From the NCBI GenBank assembly GCA_900291925.1, contig UWYS01000001.1, forward strand, positions 1,240,001 to 1,304,000: DNA of 64,000 bases, in the 5' to 3' direction. Below the pieces are notes generated by a model that searched no databases, had not been told where the DNA came from, and worked only from the letters and a program-made list of their open reading frames with translations. Origin of the DNA: Thecaphora thlaspeos (Eukaryota; Basidiomycota; Ustilaginomycetes; Urocystidales; Glomosporiaceae). Position 1 is the first letter of the stretch. Every line of letters starts with the position of its first letter. This document shows, piece by piece, positions 18,227-29,691 of this stretch. The translations under genes were made by a program, and so were the position numbers.

Positions 18227-20337
18227 TCACGCCTCGCCCTCTTGGCGGCCCTTCTTCTTCCGCCTCCTACTGCTGCTGTCGGTAGCGGCGACGGGGAACG
18301 CAGCGCCCGGGACCGCCTTCTTGGAAGCAGCCTCGGCCGCCTTGCCCTTCTGTCCCGCCGTTGTCCCCGCTGGCCCGGCGACGCTCCCGCCATCCTCTTC
18401 AACTTCGTCTTCATCAGCGCCATAGTCCAGGCAGAGAGCCAATCTTCCCCTTGCTGAGAGGTACCGGATGTACGCAGCTGCGTCACCGGCCTCTTCGTCG
18501 TCTCCTTCCAGCCTCTGGGCATCGACAATGGTGCGGTTCGACCAGCGCGGTCCAAGCCCTTTGGCCCCTCGTGCTCGTGAGTTCGAGGCTCCCGCATCGC
18601 CGTTGCTTGCCGCCATCGATGATGGGCCGCCCGCCTTAGCCATCGGACGGTGCATCGCGAAGCCGTCGTCCTGGTCCAACACGAGCGCTGAGCCGTCGAG
18701 CGCGGTGTAGATGTCTTCCGGCTCCTCTTCTTCCGCTTCCGCATCCTTTGCAGCACCCCCCCCACCGTCCTTGGCCGCGTCGCCGTCGACGGCGCTGGAG
18801 TCGGTAGCAACGGCCTTAACCTTGGCCTTTGCCTTCTTCGGCACCGTAACCTTGTGCGTCTTCATGTTGAGGCTCAGCACCTTGGCGGTCCGCTGGGCGT
18901 CCTGGGCCAGCGTCCGGGCGCGGGCCATGCCGCCGTGCTTGCCGACGACGGCGGAGGCGACGGGCGTAGCGGCGGCCGACGTCGACGAAGACGAGCCCGC
19001 CTCACCGAGCTGCGGGAACATCGATTGCTCTTCCTTGCGCTTCTCCTTGTTCAGCCGCTTCTGCTCCCGCATCATTTCGATGTGGATACGCTGCTGCTCG
19101 ACGAGGTCCTCTCTCTCGGCGGCTAGCTTGGCCACCAGATCCGCTCGCGCCGATGACGACAGCAGCGGAGACGCGGCGCACGACGGGCAGCTCGAGAGCG
19201 GCGAGAGCGGGCTTGGAAACAGGGCCGCGCAGACGACTAAGCCACAGGAGAAGCAGATGGGGACGTTAGGCGCCAGCGAGTGTTCTCGGCCTGTCGAGCA
19301 GCATTGCGAGATAGAGGGTAGGTCAAGGTCAACCCCCGCATGCCGACGTTGACGGCCGCCCCTGAACACCCACGCCCAGAGAGAAGCACCTACCTTGGCA
19401 GAAGCATTGCTTGTGGTGGACCTTGTCTTTCGGGGCTGAGCCGACGTCACTCTCGGACGTCAGCTCCTGGATGACTGCGTCGATCGCCAGCATTTCGGCC
19501 GTTGGCGGATGGCTCTCGGCTGGCTTGGGCGGTTTCAAAGTCTGCCCCGCCGGCGTCGGATGAGGTGTGGAGGCGGCAGTGACTGCGGCTTCGACAGGCT
19601 GCGCCGGCACGCTCCGTGCATCTCTAGCGGCCTGCCGAAGCGAAGAGCTGAGTGACTGTGGCTCCAACGGGCCGAGCTTCGCAGGGGTCTGCGTCTCCGA
19701 GACGGGAGTGCGAGCCGGCGAAGCGCCCTTGCTGGTAGGGCCTTTCCCTTTGCCCCTCGAACCGAGTATCACTTCGTCGTCGTCGTCGCGTTTCTTCATG
19801 TATACAGTCCCCATTCCGCCGAACGCGGCGCTGAGCTCCTGCATCCTCTGGCTGTCTTCCTCAATCTGCCGGGGCGGCAGCGGCTTCCCGATACCCGCGC
19901 GGGCGCTGAGACTCTTCTTCCCCTTTCCAGGCCTCATCGAAGGTCCATGGGCAGGGTTAGGGCCGAATTTGTCGGAACCTCTCGGTATAGGAAGGGGAGC
20001 GGGCGATTGTGTGGGGAAGCGCGATTCGGTGAAGCTCGAGATGAAGGTTTTCATTCTTGCGTTGCCGGTGCCCAGCAGACCTTCGAGGTGGGACTGGAGA
20101 GCGCCGCGGTCGTCAAACGAATCGAGGAAGGGTAGCGCCTGCGAAGTGACTGTCTCTTTATCTGGGTGGTGGCGGCACGCGGGATAGCAATTAGGTGGAT
20201 TCGGCAGAGGTCAGAGCTTAGCTTGGTTTGGCTCACTCTTCCTGCGAGGTAAGATCTAAGGAATGCGTCTGATGCTCACCTAGCCCGAGCAGCTGACAGA
20301 GCTGCTCGGCCCAGACGCTGCCACCTCCCCGTGCCAT
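18227..20337 (-). CDS. RQT4: TRIP4/ASC-1-type zinc finger protein, Rqt4 homologue
   Basis: Exons 20280-20337, 19394-20161 and 18227-19290, giving 629 residues. The first exon boundary is set by phase: MARGGGSVWAEQLCQLLGL joins DKETVTSQALPFLDSF after CAG at 20162-20164. The N-terminal helical region resembles TRIP4 (SHLEGLLGTGNARMKTFI). Exon 2/3 forms a C2HC5 zinc finger, CFCQG-REH, CFSCGLVVC, then CPSCAASP, with all ligands visible. The C-terminal half is low-complexity, Lys- and Ala-rich, with a coiled-coil-like EREDLVEQQRIHIEMMREQK. Yeast Rqt4 belongs to the RQC-trigger complex that splits stalled ribosomes; TRIP4 does the same in the animal ASC-1 complex. No lesion seen. Confidence 0.85.
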
Positions 20338-21490
20338 CCTTGCTGTGGGTTTGTGGAGGGAGTTTTGGCGGAGGAAAGGGTGGGTGGAGAGGGAGGGTGA
20401 GAGAGTAACCCGCCGGTAGATCTGGGGATGGCGTCGGCGCTCTGACGGAGAGGCTTGGGCGGACTGAGCGCTCGCCTCCGCGCCATGTAGAGTTGAACCA
20501 AGCGCTCACCCGCGCGAAAAAAAAAAAAAAAAAAAAAAAGAAAAAAAAGCCCGCCACCGAAGCACGGACAGAGGCCCGGCCCGAAGTTTCGGTGCAAGGC
20601 CTGTCGGAAAAATACAGCAAAGAACTCCGGTGTCGCGCTCCAGCATCGCCCGCGCGGCGCCGTCCAACGCTAGACCGCTCGGTTGCTGCCTCCCGGCTGG
20701 CTACGGATGCTTCAGAGCATCCTGCTGGCCAGGATAAACCCAAACTTCACAGCGATGGTCGTCTTGCAACACTGCAAGACGAAGGGTCTGCCGCTGACGG
20801 CCGTCGGCAGGTCCGGGATGGGGCTGAGAGGGGCACCACGCGATCCCGACGTCGCGGCTGCCATCCTTGTTAGCGAGACGTCAACCACCGGAAGCACATC
20901 CGCAGGTCGATATTTCGGGGGGCCAGGGGGTTCGGAACAGCCGTCGGCGCCTTCGTCTGACCGTACCTTAGCTGGACGGCAGGCTCCGTCGGTCAATCAG
21001 TCACACGTCGACCCCGCTGGGGCGCGCGGTTATGGTTCAAGGGAAAGCCTGATGCAATCGCCAGGATCCGCGCACTTCGGGCTGCAGTCGTGCAGAGCGG
21101 CAGATCAGAGCCAGCCATTTCCGCGAGTACCTAGCGGCCTGGCCAAACAGAGACAGGCCGCTACGGCCCGCTCCGCTCGTTAGCCATCACGGCTCGTCAC
21201 ACCGACCGTAGTCCCGCATCGGCACTCGCGCCGTGACTGATCCTGCTGTCTGGCTGGGAAGAGGGAGAGAATTTTGGCGCAGTCATGCTAGCTAGCTGCC
21301 GTCCTCTGTGCTGGACAGGAGGGAACGAGGGACGCACTGATCGGTTCCAGACTGCGGGGCACCGTGTCGGGTACCAGCGTCGCGGCAATTCAGCGCTCGT
21401 CTGCTCGCTCCGCTCCTTCTCTCTCTCTTCCCCTCTTCTCGCTCTTGCTCCCTTTGCCCAGTTCTCCTTCGGAGAATCTTTCGGGGTTTT
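20338..21490. other. Divergent intergenic region (Rqt4 / dehydroshikimate dehydratase)
   Basis: No gene is recognised in about 1.15 kb. It holds the long A tract at 20517-20548, listed separately. Short frames on both strands lack motifs, including one that reads the A tract as poly-Lys. Confidence 0.5.
20517..20548. repeat. A23-G-A8 homopolymer tract
   Basis: Twenty-three A, one G and eight A, about 180 bases upstream of the RQT4 start. Such poly(dA:dT) tracts often exclude nucleosomes in fungal promoters; the length could also be slippage or an old poly(A) tail. Confidence 0.85.
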
Positions 21491-21493
21491 GGG

Positions 21494-21500
21494 TATATAT
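21494..21500 (+). promoter_or_regulatory. TATA box of the dehydroshikimate dehydratase gene
   Basis: TATATAT about 210 bases upstream of the chosen ATG, followed by a C/T-rich leader. Confidence 0.4.
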
Positions 21501-21708
21501 GAAAGTCGTCCCTCTGCTCCACCCTTTCTCTCCGACCATCATCACGCCTACCGTCCCGGCCCTTGTTTGTCCACCCTCTCTGCCCCTCGTATCGAATCGT
21601 TGCCTTGCCGCATCTCTACAAACGTCTGCTTCTACCCCTGTTCCTGCCTCACTCGGCTTAGCCGCATCGCTTCCCTTTCCCAAGATCAGCCTCCCTCACG
21701 ACGCAGCC

Positions 21709-23142
21709 ATGACACTCCATGAGACCACTCCTTTATATTCCATTTTCACCCACTCGGTCGGCGCCAACGTGGCCGGCCACTCGCTCCTCGATAAGCTTCG
21801 CGCCGTTGCCGCTGCCGGCTTCCACGGCATCGAGCTGTTCCAGGACGACCTCGACGCCTTTGCTAAGTCCAACGAGTTCCGGCACATACTCGACGCTCAA
21901 AGCGGCTTCCCCTCGGCCATGACACCCCCCGACAGCCCCCTCGCCGCCGGAAAGAAAATCCTCGTCCTCCCGGCCCACCTCGCTGCGCCCTTGGCAGCCC
22001 GCTCGTCGTCATCGTCGTCATCAGCGTCGTCTTCCCCTCCGTCGAGCCCCTCGTTCTGCTCTTTCCCATCCATTGCCTCCTCACCGCGGTTCACATCGGA
22101 AGACGAAGATATCTTCAGCTGCTTCGGCGATCTTTACGCCCGAAACGAGGACGGCAACTTCCTCATCGGACAGGATGCTATGCCGATGACGTACAACGCC
22201 CACGGCATCTGCACCGCCAGCGACGCCGCCACCGAGCTCGCCGCTGCTGCCTATCTAAGATCGGTCTGCGCCTCGCTCGGCCTCGCCATCTACAGCCTGC
22301 AGCCGCTGCGCGACTTTGAAGGCTGGACGCTGCCGGCCGACCGTCGCCTCGCGTTCCAGCGCGCTCGCTCGCGCTTCGAGGCGATGAAGGCGCTCGGCAC
22401 CGACCTGCTGCTCATTTGCTCCAACAACCAGCCAGCCCCCCGTACGACGGGCGACATCGGCGTCATTGGCCGCGACCTTGCCCTCCTCGCCGACCTGGCC
22501 CGCGACTTTGGAGCTATCGCCACCACTTACTCGGACGGCGGCGGTTGCAGCAAGCCGATCCGCATCGGGTATGAGGCGCTCTCTTGGGGTGCCCACATCG
22601 ATCTCTGGTCGCAGGCCTGGTCCGCGGTGGAGGCGGCTGACCGCGCCACCGTGGGCCTCATCCTCGACTCGTTCAATACGCTCGGAAGGCAGTACGCCGA
22701 TCCCTGCTCGCCTACCGGCATCGGTCAGACGGCCGACCCGTACGGCGAGCTGCTGGTGAACTTCGAGCAGATCCGCCACATTCCTGCAGACAGAATCTTT
22801 TTTCTGCAGATCGGCGACGCCCGGAGGATGGAGTCGCCGCTGGTCCCTTCGCCCAATGAGCACGAGCCAAGGCCGGCGAGGATGATCTGGTCGCGCGGCA
22901 ACCGCCTCTTCCCTTGCGAGCACGAGCTCGGCGCCTTCATGCCGGTGCGCGAGTTTGTCACGGCCGCCGTTAGGTGGGCGGGCTATCGTGGCCCCTGGAG
23001 CATCGAAGTATTCAACTCGAGCCTCTCGGAGACGGACGACGAGGTGCCCGCCAGGCACGCCAGGAGGGCGCGCATTGGCCTCGACAAGCTGGTCGAATCG
23101 GTCTACAAGGAGCAGCAGAATCAGCAGCAGCAGCAGCAGTGA
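21709..23142 (+). CDS. 3-Dehydroshikimate dehydratase (fungal Qa-4/QutC family)
   Basis: 477 residues, single exon. The family has a TIM-barrel of the sugar-phosphate isomerase type and turns 3-dehydroshikimate into protocatechuate in quinate catabolism. Visible family blocks are GFHGIELFQDDL, IYSLQPLRDFEGW, IRIGYEALSWGAHIDLW, LILDSFNTLGRQYADP, FFLQIGDARR and ARMIWSRGNRLFP, with the metal-binding Glu, Asp and His positions kept. Unusual points are a Ser-rich insert of about 40 residues after residue 90 and a C-terminal run of Gln. The frame is open upstream to 21364, but the ATG at 21709 starts the conserved fold. The fungal quinate cluster is not assembled here: no quinate dehydrogenase or regulator lies nearby, and the only related neighbour is the broken transporter at 8-9.8 kb. 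Confidence 0.85.
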   Translation: MTLHETTPLYSIFTHSVGANVAGHSLLDKLRAVAAAGFHGIELFQDDLDAFAKSNEFRHILDAQSGFPSAMTPPDSPLAAGKKILVLPAHLAAPLAARSSSSSSSASSSPPSSPSFCSFPSIASSPRFTSEDEDIFSCFGDLYARNEDGNFLIGQDAMPMTYNAHGICTASDAATELAAAAYLRSVCASLGLAIYSLQPLRDFEGWTLPADRRLAFQRARSRFEAMKALGTDLLLICSNNQPAPRTTGDIGVIGRDLALLADLARDFGAIATTYSDGGGCSKPIRIGYEALSWGAHIDLWSQAWSAVEAADRATVGLILDSFNTLGRQYADPCSPTGIGQTADPYGELLVNFEQIRHIPADRIFFLQIGDARRMESPLVPSPNEHEPRPARMIWSRGNRLFPCEHELGAFMPVREFVTAAVRWAGYRGPWSIEVFNSSLSETDDEVPARHARRARIGLDKLVESVYKEQQNQQQQQQ

Positions 23143-23671
23143 TTGCGCCGAGTCGGACGGAGAACATCTGGAGCTGCCTTCTCAGGCCGGCAATCTTCCC
23201 TCTGTGCTTTGTTTGGTTGGAGAGACGAAAAGGAAGGAGTGGAATAAGTGTTGGGCTTTGCCGTCGATCGTTTGTCTCTCTGGCGCCCTCTCCTCCTCTT
23301 TCCCTCACTTTTTCCTCTCGCGCGCACTCACTGAGAATACCTCTCTGTCACCAACACATTTGCACATGATCCGCTTTCTCGTTTCTCATCCTCGTTTTTC
23401 TTACCCGTTTACTGTTCACGTTTCGTCCCGCATCTCTCGTCTCCCTTCTCGGTCGATCGTTACTCTCTATTTCCCGGTCACTCGCGACACATACCCACGC
23501 TCGCGCAAATCGCTGCGTCTCGCCGCGTCTTTGCTGTATCGTATCGTAATCTCTTGTAATATAATCTCGCGAGGGCTTCCCGGCTGGACGCGGAAAGCAA
23601 GAGCGGGTCCGTCCAATCTTGATGTGTTCTTACATCCTACCACAGCCTGATTGCGCCGACCTTTGGCCTTG
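23143..23671. other. Convergent 3' region, no gene seen
   Basis: C/T-rich DNA between the stops of the dehydratase and PsuG-PsuK genes. No motif-bearing frame on either strand. Confidence 0.5.
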
Positions 23672-26277
23672 CTAACCCTCGACCAGCCCAACCTTTGCGA
23701 GCAGCGTCTCGAGCTCGGACCCAATTGCGTTTGACGAGACGAGGCTCCTAGCGGCCGTCAGCTGTCCGAGCAAGATGATGTTTTCGAGTTCCTCTGCCGA
23801 CAGATCGCTCTCTCCTTTAGCCTTGTCCTGCGATCGAGTGGAGCGAAGGGCATAGAGACCCGCAATGACGCCGCCGGCAAAGCTGTCCCCGGCTCCGGTG
23901 GTATTGAGAGTGTGTCCGTCGGTCATCGCCAGGGGCAGCTTTGTAGCCTGGTGATGTTTGACCGCTACGCTGCCGTCGGCCTTTGATCTTGAGAGAGCCA
24001 GAACGCCGTTGGCACCGAACTTGACGAGAAACGTCTCTACCAATCCAGCCTGGACGATTGCCATTGCGCTGTCGAGGATGCGCGTCGTGACGAAGCGTGG
24101 TAGGGCGAGGTAAGAACGCATCTGACTCGATATTTCCCCGTCTTCTGGTGTGGATGCCGGGAGGAGGTTGAGCGATACGGCGTGCGAGTGCATGTGTGTT
24201 AGTTCGGGCACGTTGGGTGTGCTGATCGATACGCTGCGAAGCGAAGGCGGAAGGAGGGAAAAGGCGTTGAATAGATGCAGCGATTTGGAGAGTGAGGTCG
24301 GTTCGAAGATCGTTAGAGGACGGACGTGGTCGGTGCTGCTGAAGATGTTGAGACCGGATAGGAGCGTGGCGATTTGGCAAGGGCCGAGGTTACCGTCGAA
24401 TGCGATTAGAGATGGTCGGGCGTCGGAGAGGTAGGTCGAGACGGTGCTTGCGTCTACCTCGTCGGTGTCGGAAGAGGAGGAGGGAGAGGGGAGGGGAAGG
24501 AGATGTCGTGTCCCGATCTCCATATCCGCCACACCGCTCAGCAGATCGCCGTCACTGTCCAGTGTGAGACTACACACCGCCGTCCTCTCCCCCTCTCCCT
24601 GTACGACGAACAGTCCGTCCGTACGCATGCCCAGTCTTTCCATCCCGGTTTGTAGTAGTTGACCAAACGCATCGTCTCCCCTCGGTGCGATCAGCTTCAC
24701 CGCGGATCGACTGGATGAGGGTAAGAGAGGGGAGAGGAGAAGCTTGTGTACCGCTTCCGAGACGTTGCGAGAGACGCCACCGAGTGACAGCTTGACGTGA
24801 CCGGGAGAGGTCGTTGCTGCCCCCCGCTGAGCGACGGAAGAGGGTTGGGACTGAGATGTCACGTCGATGGCCGCCGTGCCGAAGAAAAGGATCGGACCGT
24901 CGGCGGGTGGTACGGTCGTCGGCTTTGTAGCGGCCTAGAGATGGGAACAAGCGGGAGAAAAAGGACAAGGTGGATTCCTTCATTGCTTCGCAATTTGTTC
25001 TCTTCTATTCTTTAGACATGGATGGTTGTTCGTCCTGCCTTGGTTGTTCCCATGGCTGTTTTGCTCCTCTGTCGACCTTTGCGGCGACCGAGGGAAGGAC
25101 GCTGCTCTACCTTCCACTCACACTCTCTACGCCGCCCAGGCTGTGCGTGTTGCTCGTCATGTCGAAGTCGGCCCGCATCCTCTCCATCTCTGCCGCCACC
25201 TGCGCAGCCACCTTGGCATTGTTGACCACGAGCGCCCGGTTGCTCTCCTTGCTCTGTGGGATGAGCTGCGCCAGCCTCTTGAGTAGCCACGGTGTCGCCT
25301 CCTTGCCCCTCTTGTCGATCCCCTGCTCTACCGACTCGCGCACGGCGATCTCGACATTCTTCTGAATCTCCCGTCCCACCACTTCGAACGACGAGGGGAT
25401 GGGCACGCTAAACACCTGGCCGCTCCCCAGCGCGAGCTGCGAATTGATGAGAATCGAGGCGGCCGCCTGAGCATTGGAGCCGACAAAGGGGACGTGCAGG
25501 CCGGAAGAGGAGGTGTAGAAGGCCGGGAACTCGCCAGAGGGGTTGAAGGTCTGCACCGAGACGCCGTTCGTCTCGAGCACCTCGAGCGTGCGCGGGATGT
25601 CGAGGATGGACTTGGGGCCCGAGCAGAAGACCGAGACGGGCGTACGGCCAAGCTCGGTCAGGTCGGCCGAGATGTCCAGGGCTGCGGCCAAAAATAGAGG
25701 GAGGGGGGGCGAGAACGAGAGAGGTGCTGGTCAGAAACGAAGCGAAGGAAAGCTTTGGCCGGTCTGTGGGGCGCTAACTGCACTCACAAGTCTCTCCTCG
25801 GCGGTGTACACCGCCGATGCCGCCGGTAGCAAAGATCTCGATGCCGGCCATGTGGGCGAGGACCATTGTTCCGCTGACGGTGGTGCCTCCCACTGCACCG
25901 TGTGCGCGGGCGAGGACATGGGCGATGTCCCTCCTGCTGGCTTTGATGGCGGTGTTCCTGGCGGGGTCCTCCGCGCACTTTGCGAGGCGCTTGAGGTCGG
26001 CGTCCTCGAGGCCGACGAGAGGTCTGCCGTCGAGAAGGGCGATGGTGGCCGGGATGGCGCCGTTGTCGCGGACGACTGCCTCGAGCTCGAGGGCGACGTC
26101 GAGGTTGTAAGGGTAGGGGAGGCCGTGTGTGATAATGGTGGACTCGAGGGCGACGAGGGGCTGTGGGGCGGTACGCGAGAGGGCGGCCGAGACGGACGAG
26201 GAGAGCTGGAGCGAGGGGTGGGGAGTGCGGCGTTGGACGGCCGCCTGGCGGAAGAGGCGAGCCGTGGGTCGGAACAT
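23672..26277 (-). CDS. Bifunctional pseudouridine-5'-phosphate glycosidase / pseudouridine kinase (PsuG-PsuK fusion)
   Basis: Exons 25788-26277, 25122-25681 and 23672-24934, giving 770 residues. Both introns have GTGAGT donors, and the phase fits at each junction. The N-terminus (MFRPTARLFRQAAVQRR) looks mitochondrial. Residues about 35-350 are the glycosidase (IndA/PsuG): LVALESTIITHGLPYP, SGTMVLAHMAGIEIFATGGI, DISADLTELGRTPVSVFCSG, VGREIQKNVEIAVRE. From about residue 355 there is a PfkB-type kinase: ILFFGTAAIDVTSQ at its start and NTTGAGDSFAGGVIAG as ATP/anion-hole motif. Together these phosphorylate pseudouridine and split the product into uracil and ribose-5-phosphate. The fused order is known from fungi and animals. 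The alternative start at 26361 would add 28 low-complexity residues. Confidence 0.92.
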
Positions 26278-26761
26278 GGCTGCGGCGGCGGAGGAGGAGG
26301 AGGGGGAGGGGGAGGGGGTTGGTAGAAGGGAGGAAAGAGGAGCGCCTCGGCTGGATAACAAGGTGAGAGTGAGGGGGAGGGGGAGGGGGAGGGGGGCGGC
26401 GTCTTACCGGAGGTTGCCGATGGCTGCTTCGCTCTTCTCCGGCTTGGCGCGCACCAAAACGGCGCGCTTTTTGAGCTTAAGCTTCTTCCTGACTCGCGCG
26501 ACAGAAAAGAAGCCTCGCACTGCGCCACCAACCAGCCCAAGCCGGCTCGGAAGGCGGACCGCGGGTTGGCCACTCAGACTGATACGCACGGCCCCACACC
26601 ACGCCCCCACGAAAGAAGAATTTACCGTCTAGCGGCCCTCGCCCACGCCGCCCGCCCTTTGACCCCGTCGTCCTCGTCCCTTCTGCCGCCACCATCCCCT
26701 CTCTCTCTTTTCCCCGTCATCAGGCTGCACTCTCAACACGCGCGGCACGGCGGCAACGCTC
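26278..26761. promoter_or_regulatory. Divergent promoter of PsuG-PsuK and the paraoxonase-like gene
   Basis: About 480 bases between two divergent ATGs. It contains a G-run array (26370-26396) on the plus strand and a C/T-rich stretch at 26670-26720. No further gene is seen. Confidence 0.5.
26370..26396 (+). other. Potential G-quadruplex array
   Basis: Consecutive runs of five or six G separated by single A bases (GGGGGAGGGGGAGGGGGAGG and on), about 95 bases upstream of the PsuG-PsuK ATG. A shorter similar array lies at 26296-26318. The pattern meets the usual four-run G-quadruplex rule. Confidence 0.6.
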
Positions 26762-28742
26762 ATGCTCGTCCCTTCGCTCATCGCTGCCGCATCGGCCAGC
26801 CTCTTTGCATTCCTCACCTACCAGCCATGTAAGCCCATGCCCATGCCCGTGCCCCTTTCGCTCCCGCTTCCCCCCCCCCTTCGACCCGCATGGCGAGCTT
26901 ATCCTCTCATCCCCTTCCTGGCACCACACATCGCTCATAGACCAGGATCATGTCAAGCTACACGGTGTACGCCTCGATTCCGCAGGCGCCGAACAGCGCA
27001 CCAGCCTCAACCTAGGCTCATGCCACTCCATCTTCCCGCGCCAGCTCGACACGCCCGCCTCCCCCGCAGAGGCGAGCTACTGCGATGATGTCAACCTCCA
27101 CCGACAGACTGGAATGGCTTACTTCTCCTGCGATCCTTCAAGGCTGACGTGGGACGCAAAGGCAGCGCTATGGGACCAACAGCAGGGCGCAGAGCAAGGC
27201 GCCATCTGGGCATGGGACACGACAAAGCACAGGCATCCACGCAAGATGTTCATCTCCTTTCCGCCCGCCGCAGCACAGCCTCAGGCTCCCGCAGACCTCC
27301 GTACGGCCTTCCATCCGCTCGGCATCGCCGTCACCGTGGCGCATCCCTTCTACCTCCCGGACAACCTCAGCACAGTGAACGAGAGTGACTCGACAGAGGT
27401 CCCCGCCCTCATCGTCCTCGTCGCCAATCACCCACGCGCGCACGCCTTGGGCGTAGTCGATGTCTTCATCCATGACCTCGATGGTATCGGAGACAGGGAC
27501 AACACCGTCCTGCGCTGGATCAAGCGCATCGAGGGGGACGCGCTCACAGGCCTGGACGACGGCGACGAGAAGGCCGCCATCGAGCTCAACCCCTTCCGCC
27601 TGGCCGTCTACGAGGAGCAGCACTCGGACAGCATAGTGCGCGCCTACCCGCTACCGAGTCACGAACATAACCCCACCCAGACCGACGGCAGCCTCTCCCC
27701 GGCCGAGTTTGCGCGGCGACACGTCCGCATCCCCAGCTTCTTTGCCACCTCGCTCCCGCCACCTCCAACCAAGAGGAACTCCGCTTCGGGGGAAAGGCAG
27801 CACTCGTCATCGGTCTTTTCGACCTACAACGAATACGTGCGTGCGCTACTCCAGACGAGCCGGTTCAAGGCGCTCGACTCGCCCTCGGACCGCGTGTGGC
27901 TGCACCACTCGTCGGTCTCGCAGACGGTCCCCGTCCGCATGGACGGCGGACGGGTCGAGGCGTGGACCGGCTTCCCACCGCTGCTCGCGACCTGGGACGG
28001 GCAGGGCGAGCGCGGTGGCTCCAACACGTCGGCCAATTCGCTCCTTGTCCCTCGCGTCGACGTCAACCGGGCCGGCTTCAGCGAGTGGGAGCAGCACTGG
28101 GTGCGCGGCATCAGCTTCGGCATCACACCGCACGTCGTCGACGTCGATGCGGACCAGACGGCGAAGCGTCGGATCCACACCTACACGCCGTCGTTCTTCA
28201 GCTTCTGGAAGAGGTCGACGACCTTTCCCCTCCGTGCGATCGCAGTCGACACGATCGGAAGGGTGTGGACGGCCGGAACGCCCAATACGCTCGCGACCGA
28301 GCGGTGGATCGAACACCGGCGCAACGAGAAACGACGACAGCTCGGCTCGACGTTGTACCGCCCGGCGACGTCCGACTTCTCCAAATTCACCTCGACTCCA
28401 CGGCGTCCCGCCTCGCAGATCGACCAGACGACCTTCCTCTACCGCCCCGTCACCTCGGCGCCATTACACCCTTGGGACACCAAGGAGCTAGCGCGGCTGA
28501 AGAAGGAAGGGATCTTTGTCAAGAAGGAGTTTTATGCGGCGCCAGTGTTCAAGCAGGGCGCAGAGGGCGAGGCAGAGATCGAGACGAGGAGCAAGGACGA
28601 GTGGAAGCACAGAGGCTTTCTCCCGAGCGTACCGACTGCGTTGGCGGTCGATCATGAGAGGGGCTTCGTGCTTGTCGTGGGGGCGTATGAGGAGAGAGGG
28701 GTGGCCAAGTGCGCAATTCCTGAGGGGTGGGCTGAGAAATAG
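26762..28742 (+). CDS. Paraoxonase/arylesterase-like membrane-anchored beta-propeller protein
   Basis: Exons 26762-26828 and 26941-28742, giving 622 residues. Exon 1 encodes a hydrophobic N-terminal anchor (MLVPSLIAAASASLFAFLTY); the intron is GTAAGC...TAG and joins in phase to give YQPYQDHVKLHG. Family traits of fungal and animal paraoxonase-like proteins are CDDVNLHRQTGMAYFSCDPS near the N-terminus, LGVVDVFIHDLDG and WLHHSS. The C-terminal part has GRVWTAGTPN. These proteins are calcium-dependent six-bladed propellers that open lactones or esters; the substrate here cannot be told. The length is greater than animal paraoxonases (about 355), owing to polar inserts around residues 270-330 and 470-560. 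Confidence 0.68.
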
Positions 28743-29041
28743 CGATGGTGGGGACGGCGTACAGAGCTACCAACCTGTATATAGATGGGACGAGGCCCCT
28801 TTTTGGGTTTCTTTTGGGATGTCATGGAGATTCAGCACCTTTTTGGTGTCGGCTTCGGCGACGTGCAGCGCTTCTTTCGAGTCAGGACGGTTTGCTGACG
28901 AATGCCGTCGGAGAACACCAACCCGGACAGAAGGCAGCTTTTGTGCAGACGGGACTCATGACATTCTTGTTGCTCGGACGTCATTGGAAACTACACGACG
29001 GTCTTGTGATTGCTCTATCGAATCTACTTGACCGCCCTACC

Positions 29042-29691
29042 TTAGGCAAAAGCCGTGCCGTTCCACTTCATCTTGGCGTAATCAACGACCTTATTCTGAA
29101 GCGCACCACCTTTGGGTTTCTTTCCACCGTTGATGGGTCTAGTGAGCTTATTAGCGCCCTTCTTGACGTTGAAACTAGCGAGAAGGATCTCGTCCGAATC
29201 GGGGAGGGTATTGTTCTTGATACCGTAGAAGTAGGCATTGGCCTCGCGCTTGGTGACCTCGAGCTCAAAGTAACCACGGAACTGTCCGTCTGCGAACTTG
29301 AGAGAACGGTTGATCGAGACCAACTTGGACGCATACGCCGTGTACTGCGCCGGCGTCAGAGTTTGACCGTACGAAGAGGGAGACGAGACGGCCGTTCCAC
29401 CGAATTCTACCGCGATGGAGCCGCAGCCGCTCTCGGCATCGTAGGCTGATGTGTTGTTGACCCATTCTTCGTAGATCGTGTCAGAGACCCTGTTGAGTTT
29501 GTGGGCGGGGGCGAGCGAGGGCGGGAGGGAGGCAAGAGAAAAAGAACGGCATTCGTATGGTCAGATGAGCAACGTGCGGGCGGGATGGGCGCCAGGGCTG
29601 GGAAGAAAGTCTCACCAGGCGGCGTGCGTGTCTCCAGCGAGGAGGATGGTGTCGTCGATCTTGTTCTTGGTCAAGGTGTCAAAGAAGCGCG
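29042..29691 (-). pseudogene. C-terminal fragment of a PhoD-type alkaline phosphatase
   Basis: Two exons (29616-29691 and 29042-29489), joined by a GTGAGA/CAG intron, encode only the last part of a PhoD phosphodiesterase/phosphatase: NKIDDTILLAGDTHAAW, then VSDTIYEEWVNNTSAYD, GSIAVEFGGTAVSSP and RGYFELEVTKREANAYFYG. GDTHAAW is the conserved metal-site block. The upstream two thirds of the enzyme (signal peptide and most metal ligands) are not found in the 600 bases before it. The frame within the fragment is intact. The protein would release phosphate outside the cell. I regard it as a truncated remnant, though a distant or highly diverged 5' part cannot be excluded. Confidence 0.7.

Noticed and set aside
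20493..20873. Frame reading the A tract as poly-Lys
   Set aside because: The frame depends on a homopolymer, and the remaining residues show no domain. A non-coding tract is far more likely.
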